This document shows, in pieces, positions 10,971-20,447 of a DNA stretch of 64,000 bases. Made by a program: the position numbers and the translations under genes. The notes under the pieces were generated by a model. That model was given only the letters and a program-made list of their open reading frames with translations, was not told the DNA's origin and did not search any database. Within the stretch, counting starts at the first letter, position 1. Every line of letters begins with the position of its first letter. The stretch is from NCBI RefSeq assembly GCF_030209745.1, contig NZ_JARVRJ010000010.1, positions 1 to 64,000 of the forward strand, given 5' to 3'. This DNA comes from Arthrobacter sp. fls2-241-R2A-200. GTDB taxonomy: Bacteria > Actinomycetota > Actinomycetes > Actinomycetales > Micrococcaceae.

Positions 10971-12110
10971 CTAGGGGACGTGCCGTTCTTCGGGTCCGTT
11001 GTATTCGCTCAAGGGGCGGATGAGCGAGTTGGAGGCGACCTGTTCCATGATGTGGGCGGTCCAGCCGGTGATGCGGCTGGCGACGAACAACGGTGTGAAG
11101 GTTTGGGTGTCGAAGCCCATGAGGTGGTAGGTCGGTCCGGCGGGGTAGTCCAGGTTGGGCTTGATCGCCTTTGCCTCGTCCATGGCCTGCTCGAGGCCGT
11201 TGTACAGTCCGAGCAGTTCTGGCCGGCCGTAGTGGGCAATCATCTTATCCAGCGCTGCCTTCATAGTGGGCACCCGGGAGTCGCCGTGCTTGTAGACGCG
11301 GTGTCCGAAGCCCATGACCTTCTTCTTGTGAGCCAGGGCATCCTCCATCCAGGTCTTGGCCCGGGCGGCGGCTTCCTCCAGCGATTCTTCGCTGCGGATG
11401 CCGATCTCGTCGAAGGTGTGCATGACGGCCTCGTTGGCTCCGCCGTGCAGCGGGCCCTTGAGGGCGCCAATGGCTGCGGTGACCGCCGAGTGCAAATCAG
11501 CGAGGGTAGAGGTGACCACGCGTGCAGTGAACGTGGAGGCGTTGAAGGAGTGTTCCGCGTACAGGATCATCGAGACGTTGAAAGCCTCCACCACCTCATC
11601 CACAGGCTCTTCGCCGAACGTCATCCAGAGGAAGTTCGCTGAGTAGTCCAAGTCTTCACGTGGTTCGATGACGTCCTGGCCCCGGCGGCGGCGCTGGTCA
11701 TACGCCACGACGGCGGGCATGGCAGCCCACAGGTCGATCGCTTTCTTCATGTTCGCTTCGGGCGACGAGTCCTCGGCCAGCTCATGCCGGGCACCGATCA
11801 CGGACGTGGCGGTACGGCAAACGTCCATGGGGTGCGCAGTGGTTGGCAAGGCATCAACAACCTGCTTCACAACCGGGTCCAGCGCCCTGCCCGCGCGCTC
11901 GCGGGCGGTGAACTCGGCCAGCTGGGCCTCGTTGGGCAGTTCGCCGTTCCACAGCAGGTAGGCGACTTCTTCGAAGCTGCATTTGGCTGCCAGTTCCTGT
12001 ACCGGATAGCCGCGGTAGAGCAGCGAGTTGGTGTCCGGGTTGACCTTTGAGACGGCGGTGTAGTCCACTACGACGCCGGCGAGGCCCTTTTTGATCTCTG
12101 TTTCAGCCAT
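10971..12110 (-). CDS. prpC: 2-methylcitrate synthase / citrate synthase II
   Basis: A 379-residue citrate-synthase-fold enzyme condensing propionyl-CoA with oxaloacetate to 2-methylcitrate. Family blocks are LHGGANEAVMHTF, the MGFGHRVYKHGDSRVP active-site loop, and the Asp region LDYPAGPTYHLMGF near the C-terminus. The length matches the short bacterial PrpC type rather than the ~430-residue housekeeping GltA. It starts 77 nt after prpB with AAGGAG 6 nt before the ATG. As the last gene of gntR-prpD-prpB-prpC it performs the first reaction of the methylcitrate cycle. Confidence 0.93.
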   Translation of the reverse strand: MAETEIKKGLAGVVVDYTAVSKVNPDTNSLLYRGYPVQELAAKCSFEEVAYLLWNGELPNEAQLAEFTARERAGRALDPVVKQVVDALPTTAHPMDVCRTATSVIGARHELAEDSSPEANMKKAIDLWAAMPAVVAYDQRRRRGQDVIEPREDLDYSANFLWMTFGEEPVDEVVEAFNVSMILYAEHSFNASTFTARVVTSTLADLHSAVTAAIGALKGPLHGGANEAVMHTFDEIGIRSEESLEEAAARAKTWMEDALAHKKKVMGFGHRVYKHGDSRVPTMKAALDKMIAHYGRPELLGLYNGLEQAMDEAKAIKPNLDYPAGPTYHLMGFDTQTFTPLFVASRITGWTAHIMEQVASNSLIRPLSEYNGPEERHVP

Positions 12111-12187
12111 GCTGAACTCCTTCGTTCATGATGCAGGGCTCCGCGTGTTGCCGGAGCACCTGCGCTCCCCTTTGATGGATCCAGGAC

Positions 12188-13093
12188 CTAGCGAACGCCG
12201 GGAACCTGGAAGTTGAAAACGCCGGTATCGAATTGGTTATATGCCTCGTAATCGACCAGTTCGTAGAGACGAGCACGCGTGAGCATGTTGTCCACGTGCG
12301 CTTCTTGGGTCCCCGCAGCCTTGATCGATTCCAGAGTACGCTCTGCAGCGCCCATGGCAATGCGGAGGAGAGTGACGGGGTAAATGACCATGTTCACGCC
12401 GACGCCTTGGAGCTGGTCCACGGTGAAGAGGTCGCTTTTGCCGAACTCTGTCATGTTGGCCAGGATGGGCACGTCCACGGCGTCGCGGATGGCTTGGAAT
12501 TCGGAGAGGTCGCGCATGGCTTCGGGGAAGATCGCATCAGCCCCGGCGTCCACGAGTGCGCGGGCCCGGTCCTTGGCGGCGTCCAGTCCTTCGACTGCGC
12601 GGATGTCGGTGCGGGCCATGATGAGGAAGTTCGGGTCCCTGCGGGCATCGGCTGCGGCCCGGATTCGTTTGGTGGCGGTGTCGATGTCGACGACGTTTTT
12701 GCCGTCGAGGTGGCCGCAGCGTTTGGGGTTGAATTGGTCCTCGATGTGGAGGCCGGCCAGCCCGGCGTTTTCGAGTTCCTGGACGGTGCGGGCAACGTTC
12801 ATGGGTTCGCCGAAGCCGGTGTCCGCGTCCACGAGGGAGGGCAGGTCCGTCATGCGGGCGATCTGCCCGGCCCTGGTGGCGACCTCGGTGAGGGTGGTCA
12901 GGCCGATGTCGGGCAGGCCGAGATCGTTGGCCAGGACCGCGCCGGAGATGTAGACCCCGGCGAAGCCTTTTTCCTCAATCAAACGGGCGGAGAGCGGGTT
13001 GAACGCGCCGGGGAACTGGGCGATGGTCCCGGAGTTCAGCAGTTCCCGCAGTTTCACCCGCTTCTGTTCGGGTGTGACGTTCGAGTACAGCAT
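12188..13093 (-). CDS. prpB: Methylisocitrate lyase
   Basis: A 301-residue member of the isocitrate lyase/PEP mutase family that splits 2-methylisocitrate into pyruvate and succinate. The catalytic signature is NPKRCGHLDGK (the KKCGH-type loop). Metal and substrate residues lie in VDADTGFGEP and ARTDIRAVEG. Its ATG abuts the prpD stop with no gap, so translation is coupled. Length is normal. Confidence 0.95.
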   Translation of the reverse strand: MLYSNVTPEQKRVKLRELLNSGTIAQFPGAFNPLSARLIEEKGFAGVYISGAVLANDLGLPDIGLTTLTEVATRAGQIARMTDLPSLVDADTGFGEPMNVARTVQELENAGLAGLHIEDQFNPKRCGHLDGKNVVDIDTATKRIRAAADARRDPNFLIMARTDIRAVEGLDAAKDRARALVDAGADAIFPEAMRDLSEFQAIRDAVDVPILANMTEFGKSDLFTVDQLQGVGVNMVIYPVTLLRIAMGAAERTLESIKAAGTQEAHVDNMLTRARLYELVDYEAYNQFDTGVFNFQVPGVR

Positions 13094-14614
13094 TTAGAAC
13101 AGTCCCTTCGGTGCTGCGTCGAGGTTGATGACCCCGGGAGCGGCGGTGATGTTGAGTTGGTCCAGTTCACCGGCGCCGAGTTCGGGGAGGCGTTCGACGG
13201 CGGCGAGGAACCGTTCGATTTCGGCGTCCTCGACGAGCCCGGCGGCGAGGGTGCGGAACTTGGTGATGTATTGCTCGCGGGCGAAGGGCCGGGCGCCGAG
13301 CGGGTGGGCATCGGCGACGGCGATCTCATCGGTGATGACGGTGCCGTCCCTGAGGGTGATTTCCACGGTGCCGCCGAAGGCTTTCTCGGCGATGTCCAGG
13401 GAGTGGTAGCGGCGGGTCCATTCCGCGTCTTCGACCGTGGTGACTTTGTGCCAGAGTTCCACGGTGTCCGGGCGGGTGGCGCGTTCGGGGGCGTAGGAGT
13501 CCACGTGGTGCCACGCACCGTCCTGCAAAGCGACGGTGAAGATGTACGGGATGGAGTGGTCCAGCGTTTCCCGGGAAGCGGTGGGGGAGTATTTTTGGGG
13601 GTCGTTAGCGCCGGAACCGATCACGTAGTGGGTGTGGTGGCTGGTCTTGATCAGCACGGAGGCGACGTTGGCGGGGTCGGTGGTTTCGGGGTGTTCGCGG
13701 TGGAGCTTCCGGGCCAGGTCGATCCAGGCCTGGGCCTGGTATTCGGCGGAGTGTTCCTTGGTGTAGGTGTCCAGGATCGCGCGTTTCGCCTCGCCCGGGA
13801 GGGGCAGGGGCACCTCGTAGGAGGCGTCCGGGCCGTCGAGCATCCAGGCGATCACCCCGTCTTCGCCTTCGTAGATCGGCACGGGAGAGGTCTGTCCGCG
13901 CATGGCACGGTCGGCGGCTTCGACGGCCATCTTGCCCGCGAACGCCGGGGCGTGGGCCTTCCAGGTGGAGATTTCACCCTTGCGGGACTGGCGTGTGGCG
14001 GTGGTGGTGTGCAGTGCCTGCCCGACTGACTGGAAGATCGTCTCAACGTCCAAGCCCAGGAGCGTTCCGATGCCGGCCGCTGCGGAGGGGCCGAGGTGGG
14101 CGACGTGGTCGATCTTGTGTTTGTGCAGGCAGATCGCCTTGACCAGGTTCACTTGGATCTCGTACCCGGTGGCGATGGCCCGGACCAGGTCTTTGCCGTT
14201 GGAGCCCACATGCTGGGCGACGGCCAGGATCGGCGGGATGTTGTCCCCGGGGTGGGAGTACTCGGCGGCGAGGAACGTGTCGTGGTAGTCCAGTTCGCGG
14301 ACTGCGACGCCGTTGGCCCAGGCGGCCCATTCCGGGGACACCCGCTCTTCGATGCCGAAGACCTTCGCGCCCTTGCCTCCCGTGGAAGGCCCATGCGTCA
14401 GGGCCTGGGCCCGGGCCGCGACGATCGGTGCCCGGTTCAACGACGCGATGGCCACCGACGCGTTATCGATGATCCGGTTAATCACCATGTCAGTGACCTC
14501 GGCCGTGACCTCTACCGGGTCGGCGGCGACCACGGCGATCTTATGGGCCAACTGCTCCTCGCGGGGAAGGTTCTCTTCGCTCTTATAGACGCGGACGTGG
14601 TTGTTCTTGACCAT
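13094..14614 (-). CDS. prpD: 2-methylcitrate dehydratase (MmgE/PrpD family)
   Basis: A 506-residue MmgE/PrpD-family protein converting 2-methylcitrate towards 2-methylisocitrate. Features include [27 protein letters not shown] near the front, [17 protein letters not shown] (the conserved D-Y-H-D motif), and [18 protein letters not shown] strong site AAGGAGCACC stands before the ATG. It is the first structural gene of the operon, directly downstream of the GntR gene. Confidence 0.94.
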   Translation of the reverse strand: MVKNNHVRVYKSEENLPREEQLAHKIAVVAADPVEVTAEVTDMVINRIIDNASVAIASLNRAPIVAARAQALTHGPSTGGKGAKVFGIEERVSPEWAAWANGVAVRELDYHDTFLAAEYSHPGDNIPPILAVAQHVGSNGKDLVRAIATGYEIQVNLVKAICLHKHKIDHVAHLGPSAAAGIGTLLGLDVETIFQSVGQALHTTTATRQSRKGEISTWKAHAPAFAGKMAVEAADRAMRGQTSPVPIYEGEDGVIAWMLDGPDASYEVPLPLPGEAKRAILDTYTKEHSAEYQAQAWIDLARKLHREHPETTDPANVASVLIKTSHHTHYVIGSGANDPQKYSPTASRETLDHSIPYIFTVALQDGAWHHVDSYAPERATRPDTVELWHKVTTVEDAEWTRRYHSLDIAEKAFGGTVEITLRDGTVITDEIAVADAHPLGARPFAREQYITKFRTLAAGLVEDAEIERFLAAVERLPELGAGELDQLNITAAPGVINLDAAPKGLF

Positions 14615-14637
14615 GGTGCTCCTTGTGGTGAGACGTT

Positions 14638-15279
14638 CTAACGGGCCGGATGGACGGCCTTGACGTGGGTAAGGCTGCGGTGCAAATGAAGTATCGTGGC
14701 GGCTTCGGCCAGCCGGGGATTTCCGTCGGCGATAGCCTCCGCTATGGCTGCGTGCTCTGCCGCGGCCGCATGGAGCCGGGCGGCGTCGTCGGCTGCGAGG
14801 CGCCGGACCCGGACCAAATGGACCCGGAGGCTGCGCATCGCATTGGCAAGATAGGAATTGGAAATCGCGGCATCGATGGCCTCGTCCAACCGGCCAACCA
14901 GCGCGTAGTACTCGTGCCGTGCGGGATCGTCTTCGCTGAGTAGTGCAGGGGCATCCAGGAGCCGGGCGCGGAGCTCAGCAAAAACGCTCGCTTCACCGCG
15001 CTCAGCGGCCAGGGCGGCGGCCCGCACTTCCAAGGTTTCGCGCAGCTCGAACAGCTCGTCGATGTTCTCCAGCGAAATATCGGTAACGACGACGCCGCGG
15101 CCCCCCGCCGCCGTCGTCAACCCTTCTGCGGTGAGGCGGCTCAGAGCCTCCCGGACCGGGGTCCGTGACACTCCGAGGCGTTCGGATTGCTCAACTTCAG
15201 CCAAGATGGCGCCCGGCCGAAGACGCCATTCGACGATGTCTTCACGGAGGGCCATGTAGGCCCGATCACTGGCGCGCAT
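14638..15279 (-). CDS. GntR-family (FadR subgroup) regulator of the prp operon
   Basis: A 213-residue regulator. The N-terminal winged helix (about 5-72) contains [23 protein letters not shown], diagnostic of GntR. The C-terminal all-helical FCD effector domain has the metal-binding pattern of Asp and His residues ([38 protein letters not shown]). It is the first gene of the leftward prp cluster, 23 nt upstream of prpD, so it most likely senses a methylcitrate-cycle intermediate and controls its own operon. The effector is inferred. Confidence 0.88.
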   Translation of the reverse strand: MRASDRAYMALREDIVEWRLRPGAILAEVEQSERLGVSRTPVREALSRLTAEGLTTAAGGRGVVVTDISLENIDELFELRETLEVRAAALAAERGEASVFAELRARLLDAPALLSEDDPARHEYYALVGRLDEAIDAAISNSYLANAMRSLRVHLVRVRRLAADDAARLHAAAAEHAAIAEAIADGNPRLAEAATILHLHRSLTHVKAVHPAR

Positions 15280-15284
15280 GATGC

Positions 15285-15360
15285 CACTGTATACACAGTG
15301 AGTGGCAATTGCTAGAACAGGACGTGAAAAATGGCCGATTAATGCCCATTTGTATACAAA
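15285..15360. promoter_or_regulatory. Probable GntR operators upstream of gntR-prpDBC
   Basis: Two TGTATAC-centred palindromes lie just upstream of the gntR start. One is CACTGT-ATAC-ACAGTG (15285-15300), only 5 nt before the gene. The other is a perfect TTTGTATACAAA (15349-15360). FadR-subgroup GntR proteins bind inverted repeats with a TNGTNNNACNA-like layout, so these are the best candidates for autoregulation. Assignment is inferred. Confidence 0.55.
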
Positions 15361-15378
15361 GCCCGTCTGCGGGCTTTT
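15358..15378 (-). terminator. Terminator of the dicarboxylate two-component operon
   Basis: An 8-bp stem (AAAGCCCG / CGGGCTTT) with a TCTG loop, just after the response-regulator stop when read leftward; it has flanking A/T runs on both sides. It partly overlaps the distal GntR palindrome. Confidence 0.6.
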
Positions 15379-15391
15379 CAGTAGCTAGCGG

Positions 15392-16105
15392 CTAAGCGCG
15401 GTTCCAGCTGTACTCGTTTTCCGGCCGTCCGGGCGTACCGTACCGCGGTGCCCTGGTGACGGTGCCTGCGTCGGCCAGGTATTCCAAGTATCGTCGGGCG
15501 GTCACACGCGACATGCCGAGCGCATCCATCACCTCGCTGGCGGACACCGGCACTTGCCGTGCCCTCATCAAGTCCTTGACCGATTCCAAGGTGGACGTGG
15601 AGAGGCCCTTGGGCAGCGGCAGCTCGGTGGGGGCACGCAGGCTCGCAAACGCCTGGTCCACATCACTTTGCGACGCCCCGGCTTTTGAAATGCCGGACAC
15701 GGAACCGGCCAACTGTTCACGGAAGGTGCGGTAGCTGCGCAGCTTGTCCGCAAACGTGGCGTAGGTGAACGGCTTAATCAGATACTGCACGACGCCGATG
15801 GACACCGCGCTGCGGACGATGTTGACTTCCCGGACCGCGGTGATCGCGATGATGTCAGCAAACACGCCGGAGGAGCGCATCCTGCGGGCCACATCCAGGC
15901 CGTGCAGATCAGGAAGGTTCAAATCAAGCAGCACCAGGTCCACGGGTGTACCGGAGGCCGCGAAATCACTCAGGATTCTTAGTGCTGATTGGCCATCCGG
16001 TGCCGTCCCCACCAAGGTAAAGCCCTCCAGCCGACCGACGTAGACGGCGTGTGCGTCAGAGGCGATGGGTTCGTCCTCGACCACCAAAACCCGGATGTCT
16101 GTCAT
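15392..16105 (-). CDS. Response regulator, CitB/DctR (DcuR) family
   Basis: A 237-residue two-domain regulator. The receiver domain (about 1-125) has acidic pocket residues in VVEDEP, phosphoacceptor Asp in DLVLLDLNLPDLHG, Thr in ITAV and Lys in LIKPFTYATF. The C-terminal helix-turn-helix (about 165-237) has GMSRVTARRYLEYL. This architecture is that of CitB/DcuR regulators, which respond to citrate or C4-dicarboxylates. Its ATG overlaps the sensor-kinase stop by 4 nt. The divergent dctA gene is the obvious target. Confidence 0.9.
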   Translation of the reverse strand: MTDIRVLVVEDEPIASDAHAVYVGRLEGFTLVGTAPDGQSALRILSDFAASGTPVDLVLLDLNLPDLHGLDVARRMRSSGVFADIIAITAVREVNIVRSAVSIGVVQYLIKPFTYATFADKLRSYRTFREQLAGSVSGISKAGASQSDVDQAFASLRAPTELPLPKGLSTSTLESVKDLMRARQVPVSASEVMDALGMSRVTARRYLEYLADAGTVTRAPRYGTPGRPENEYSWNRA

Positions 16106-17766
16106 GCTTTCTCTTCCTCGGAGACCGGCGCGGGAAGCACCACATGGAATTGCGCACCGCCGAGGTTGCTGTTGGACCCGAGGTTGCTGATGGACATCGT
16201 ACCGTTCAGGCGATGTACGGCCTGACGAACGAGCGCGAGCCCGACGCCCCGCCCATGGGCTCCGCGGGGATCTTCCGCCGAGGATTTCGTGCTGAATCCG
16301 TACTGCAAGACGTCCTCGATGGAGTCGGCATCGATTCCCTTGCCGGAATCCCGCACGGTGAACTGAACGCCCGTCGGCCGGGCATCCACGTCCAGTTGTA
16401 CCTGCCGGGGAGCTTCACCCGCCGCCGCGGCATCGATGGCGTTATCCAAGAGATTTCCCAGGATCGTCACCAAATCCTGGACTTCGAGACCGCGGACGCC
16501 GGAATTGCCGGAGGTCCGCACCTCAAGCTCCACCCCGCGCTCATGTGCTTCTGCGGACTTGCCCATGACCAGCGCGCTCATTACCGGTTCGTCGACGGAG
16601 GCCACCATGTCGTCGGTGAGCTGTTGGCTGAGCTCAAGATCCTTGGTGGCGAACTCCAGCGCCTGCGGGGTGCGGCCCAATTCCAGGAGCGAGACAATCA
16701 TGTGCAGCCGATTTGCGTGCTCGTGGGTCTGGGCCCGCAAGGCATCTGAGAGCGTCTTCATTGTTTCCAGTTCGGTGCCGAGGGACTCAATTTCGGTCCT
16801 GTCCCGAATAGTGGCAACTGTGCCATAGACGGCAGGTTTCTGCCTGCTGCGCTTGGGCACGGGGGCAATTGCTGGCGCCTGGTTCACCACCAGGATCCGG
16901 GATCCGGTCAGATGGATCTCGTCATGTGCCGGTCGGCCGGACTCGAACAAGGCCCGGAGGCTGCCGCCGAAGGGAAGCTCGGCAAGTTTCGGCGCGGCGT
17001 CGGGTGACCGGTCGACGTCGGACGGTTCCAGCCCCAGCAGCTCCGCCGCTTGATCGTTGTACATGACGGCTTTTCCCTTGGTGTCCACCAAGATCAGGCC
17101 TTCACGAACTGAATGCAGGACTGATTCGTAATACGCGAAGAGTTGTGCCAGCTGCTCTGGGCCCCACCCGCGGGTGATGCGGCGAAGGTACCGGCCCAGG
17201 ATCCAGGAGGCCAGGAACGCGAAGAACAACACCACTATGGCGATTCCACCAATAACGCCGAGCCGCTCCGCCACATCGGTGTCAACTGTTCGGACGGTGA
17301 TCCCCGCCGCCACTAACGCCTTGACGTTGCCGGCGCTGTCCTCCACGGGGGCGATCGTGCGCACCGACGGGCCAAGGGTTCCTGCGGTGACTTCGGTAAA
17401 TGTCTCGCCATGGAGTGCGGGGTCGATGGTCCCGATATAGGGCTTGCCGATTTCCTCGGGACGAGGGTGGGTCCAGCGTGTGCGGTCCGGCGCCATGATC
17501 GTGATGAAATCCGCCTTGGCGTCCGCGGTGACTTTAAGTGCGTAGGGCTGAAGCGCCGCTGACGGATTCGGCGTCGAAGCAGCTTGGAGGACCAAGGGAT
17601 TGTTGGCGATTGACGTGGCGATGGCGCGCATCCGGTCTCCGGCGTCGCCATAGGCGCGATCCCTGGCTTCCACCACGGAGAACGTACCGAAAACCGCCGT
17701 CAGCACCAGGACGAACAGTAAGTTCGCCACAAACAAGCGCCGGGCGATGCTCCATTTATGAAACAC
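16102..17766 (-). CDS. CitA/DcuS-family sensor histidine kinase
   Basis: A membrane sensor of about 554 residues. TM1 is near residues 12-34 (LFVANLLFVLVLTAVFG), then a ~140-residue extracytoplasmic PAS-like sensor. TM2 is IAIVVLFFAFLASWI, then a cytoplasmic PAS domain (SVREGLILVDTKGKAVMYNDQAAELLG). The DHp helix carries the CitA/DcuS-type phospho-His region LRAQTHEHANRLHMIVSLLELGR. The ATPase has N-box ILGNLLDNAIDAA and G-box DSGKGID. I start at GTG 17766 because GGGAGG lies 5 nt upstream; an ATG at 17796 extends the frame by 10 residues. The ligand is probably a di- or tricarboxylate. Confidence 0.88.
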   Translation of the reverse strand: MFHKWSIARRLFVANLLFVLVLTAVFGTFSVVEARDRAYGDAGDRMRAIATSIANNPLVLQAASTPNPSAALQPYALKVTADAKADFITIMAPDRTRWTHPRPEEIGKPYIGTIDPALHGETFTEVTAGTLGPSVRTIAPVEDSAGNVKALVAAGITVRTVDTDVAERLGVIGGIAIVVLFFAFLASWILGRYLRRITRGWGPEQLAQLFAYYESVLHSVREGLILVDTKGKAVMYNDQAAELLGLEPSDVDRSPDAAPKLAELPFGGSLRALFESGRPAHDEIHLTGSRILVVNQAPAIAPVPKRSRQKPAVYGTVATIRDRTEIESLGTELETMKTLSDALRAQTHEHANRLHMIVSLLELGRTPQALEFATKDLELSQQLTDDMVASVDEPVMSALVMGKSAEAHERGVELEVRTSGNSGVRGLEVQDLVTILGNLLDNAIDAAAAGEAPRQVQLDVDARPTGVQFTVRDSGKGIDADSIEDVLQYGFSTKSSAEDPRGAHGRGVGLALVRQAVHRLNGTMSISNLGSNSNLGGAQFHVVLPAPVSEEEKA

Positions 17767-17905
17767 GTTGGCCTCCCATGACCAATATGAACGCAAGGGT
17801 GATGTGTGTCACCAGCGGATCAATGATGGATATCACACAGGGGCGGCGGAGTGGACACAAGTGCAGGACCGCGGCGCCTTACACAGTACCCAGAAGGAGA
17901 ATCCC

Positions 17906-19294
17906 ATGACCTCTCAACGAGGAGAGTCGGCGCTGGCCGCCCGTACCGGACGCAAGGGGCTCGATAAGTCGCATTACCTGTACATCGCCGTCATTTTGGC
18001 GGTCGTGCTCGGCGCGGTCATCGGCCTGATGTTCCCCGAGGTCGGCAAGTCGCTGAAACCGCTCGGCGACGGCTTTATCAAACTCATCAAGATGATGATT
18101 GCCCCTGTCATCTTCTGCACCATTGTCCTTGGTATCGGGTCCATCGCCAAAGCAGCCACTGTGGGCAAAGTCGGCGGCTTGGCACTCGGATATTTTGTGG
18201 TGATGTCAACGTTCGCCCTGGCCATCGGTCTGGTGGTGGGTAACGTGATCCACCCGGGCGCCGGCCTGAAGTTGAGCCCCTATGATCCAAATGCCAAGGC
18301 GGCGACCAACAGCACGGCCGATTTCCTCCTGGGTATCATCCCGAATGACATCCCGGTCCTCCCGACGTTGCTTGCGGCGATCCTTATCGGGTTCGCACTC
18401 CAGAAAATGGGCAAGCAGGGTACGCCGATCCTCACCGCGATTGGCCACGGACAACGCCTGGTGTTCCGCATCCTGGTCATGATCATGTGGCTGGCTCCAG
18501 TGGGTGCCTTCGGTGCGATCGCGGCTGTTGTGGGGGCTACGGGTGTCCAGGCGATCTTCAGCATGTTCACGCTGATGGTGGCGTTCTACATCACCTGCGC
18601 ACTCTTCATTGTGGTGATTCTCGGTTCGATCCTTCGGGTAGTGTCCGGGGTCAACATCTTCAAGCTCATGAAGTACTTGGCCCGTGAATACCTGCTGATC
18701 TTCTCCACCTCGTCGTCGGAAGCAGCACTGCCCCGGCTCATCGCCAAGATGGAACACCTCGGAGTCTCCAAGCCGGTAGTCGGCGTCACCGTTCCCACGG
18801 GCTATTCCTTCAACCTGGACGGCACCGCCATTTACCTGACCATGGCTTCCCTCTTCGTCGCGAACGCCATGGGTACGCCTCTTGATTTCGGAGCCCAGAT
18901 TTCACTGCTCGTCTTCATGATCATTGCTTCGAAGGGCGCGGCCGGTGTCACTGGTGCAGGCCTGGCAACCCTTGCGGCCGGACTCCAGGCGCACCGCCCC
19001 GAGCTGCTCGGTGGAGTGGGCATGATCGTGGGCATCGACCGCTTCATGTCGGAAGCGCGGGCACTGACGAACTTCACCGGTAACGCCGTGGCCACGATCC
19101 TGGTGGGCACCTGGGTCAAGGAGATCGACAACAGCCAGGTGGGGCGCGTCCTCTCGGGCGCCGCTCCCTTTGACGAGCAGACCATGATGGCCGACGGCGA
19201 GGCTCACGCCGACGCCGGGGTTGCCGCGACGGTCGCTTCCAACAGCACTGCAGCCACGCCACTGTCCATCGAAAAGCACGCAGCAGGCGTCTAG
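17906..19294 (+). CDS. dctA: C4-dicarboxylate:cation symporter (DctA, DAACS family)
   Basis: A 462-residue polytopic membrane transporter for succinate, fumarate and malate. Family landmarks are the first hairpin (YIAVILAVVLGAVIGLMFP), the serine-rich loop IFSTSSSEAALPRL (HP1), NLDGTAIYLTMASLFVA (TM7 with the NxDGT motif), and TGAGLATLAAGL and GIDRFMSEARALTNFTGNAVA (HP2/TM8 with the substrate Arg/Asp). The start is fixed by AGAAGGAGA 6 nt before ATG 17906. It is divergent from the sensor/regulator pair, the usual arrangement for inducible DctA. Confidence 0.95.
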   Translation: MTSQRGESALAARTGRKGLDKSHYLYIAVILAVVLGAVIGLMFPEVGKSLKPLGDGFIKLIKMMIAPVIFCTIVLGIGSIAKAATVGKVGGLALGYFVVMSTFALAIGLVVGNVIHPGAGLKLSPYDPNAKAATNSTADFLLGIIPNDIPVLPTLLAAILIGFALQKMGKQGTPILTAIGHGQRLVFRILVMIMWLAPVGAFGAIAAVVGATGVQAIFSMFTLMVAFYITCALFIVVILGSILRVVSGVNIFKLMKYLAREYLLIFSTSSSEAALPRLIAKMEHLGVSKPVVGVTVPTGYSFNLDGTAIYLTMASLFVANAMGTPLDFGAQISLLVFMIIASKGAAGVTGAGLATLAAGLQAHRPELLGGVGMIVGIDRFMSEARALTNFTGNAVATILVGTWVKEIDNSQVGRVLSGAAPFDEQTMMADGEAHADAGVAATVASNSTAATPLSIEKHAAGV

Positions 19295-19319
19295 CCAGCT
19301 TCCCGTACGTCATGCCACG

Positions 19320-19356
19320 GCAAAAGGCCGGTGTCCTCCAGATGCCGGCCTTTTGC
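19320..19356 (+). terminator. Rho-independent terminator after dctA
   Basis: A perfect 12-bp stem (GCAAAAGGCCGG / CCGGCCTTTTGC) with a 13-nt loop, 25 nt after the dctA stop, with the T-run inside the right arm. Confidence 0.85.
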
Positions 19357-19529
19357 GGTGTCCGCAGCACCCGCGGCAAGCGCTCAACCTTAGACCTCAA
19401 CTAGAAGGTCAAGGCTCAATATGCGGACAAAGTCAAGTTCCCAAAATAAGCGTGTCGGCGCTGTAGCCTGAAGAGGTAGTAGCGCTGGGACCCGGGGGAT
19501 CAGCGGCAGGGAAGATCGTCGTCGAAAGA

Positions 19530-20441
19530 GTGGTTAGATACGTGGGCATCGAACGTGGAACAGCGACGCTGGAAGGCACTGAAATCGATCTGGAAGACGC
19601 CGTCATGGGCCCCACGGGCCGCCCTCACCGCGACTTCCCGGAACCCGCTCCCTTGGCGTCCCATGGGCCGGCCAGGGTCATCGCCATGGTCAACCAAAAA
19701 GGTGGCGTAGGTAAGACCACCTCCACCATCAACCTTGCCGCGGCGCTCGCAGAATACGGCAGGCGTGTGCTCTTGGTCGATTTCGATCCCCAGGGCGCAC
19801 TCTCAGCAGGCCTCGGCGCCAACCCGCACGAGCTCGACCTCACTGTTTACAACGTGCTCATGGACCGCAAAGTGAGCATCGAGGACGCCATCCAGAAGAC
19901 CGGCGTCGAGGGTGTGGATCTTTTGCCCGCGAACATTGACCTTTCCGCGGCCGAGGTCCAGTTGGTCAACGAGGTGGCCCGCGAGCAGGTTTTGGACCGT
20001 GCCCTGAAGAAGGTGGAAGATGACTACGACGTCGTACTCATCGACTGCCAACCCTCCCTTGGCCTGCTGACCGTCAATGCTCTGACCGCGGCCCACGGCG
20101 TCATTATTCCGTTGATCTGCGAATTCTTTGCCCTCAGGGCCGTTGCCCTCCTCGTGGAGACCATCGAGAAGGTCCAAGACCGCCTCAACCCGCGCCTGCA
20201 GGTGGACGGAGTCCTGGCAACGATGTACGACGCCCGTACACTGCACAGCCGGGAAGTGATTTCCCGCCTGGTGGAGGCTTTCGGCGACAAAGTGTTCGAG
20301 ACTGTCATTAAGCGTTCCATCAAGTTCGCTGACGCCACGGTGGCTGCGGAGCCGATCACCAGCTATGCCGGCAACCACATCGGCGCAGATGCCTACCGCC
20401 GTCTTGCAAAGGAACTGATTTCGCGCGGCGGCGCGCCCTAG
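19530..20441 (+). CDS. ParA/Soj-family ATPase of the scpAB operon
   Basis: A 303-residue deviant-Walker ATPase. An N-terminal ~45-residue extension precedes VIAMVNQKGGVGKTTSTINLA (P-loop with the signature Lys). Later motifs are LVDFDPQGALSAG and VLIDCQPSLGLLTVNAL. It stands 6 nt before scpA, the conserved actinobacterial parA-scpA-scpB-rluB order (Rv1708-Rv1711 in M. tuberculosis), and is distinct from the origin-proximal ParA of parABS. GTG 19530 is the longest start; GTG 19542 is possible. Probable role: chromosome organisation with the condensin accessory proteins. Confidence 0.9.
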   Translation: MVRYVGIERGTATLEGTEIDLEDAVMGPTGRPHRDFPEPAPLASHGPARVIAMVNQKGGVGKTTSTINLAAALAEYGRRVLLVDFDPQGALSAGLGANPHELDLTVYNVLMDRKVSIEDAIQKTGVEGVDLLPANIDLSAAEVQLVNEVAREQVLDRALKKVEDDYDVVLIDCQPSLGLLTVNALTAAHGVIIPLICEFFALRAVALLVETIEKVQDRLNPRLQVDGVLATMYDARTLHSREVISRLVEAFGDKVFETVIKRSIKFADATVAAEPITSYAGNHIGADAYRRLAKELISRGGAP

Positions 20442-20447
20442 CCCATC

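Noticed and set aside
12233..14029. A 598-codon rightward open frame opposite prpB and prpD
   Set aside because: It is the antisense shadow of two well-recognised genes in GC-rich DNA; its translation is Gly/Asp/Val low complexity with no domain.
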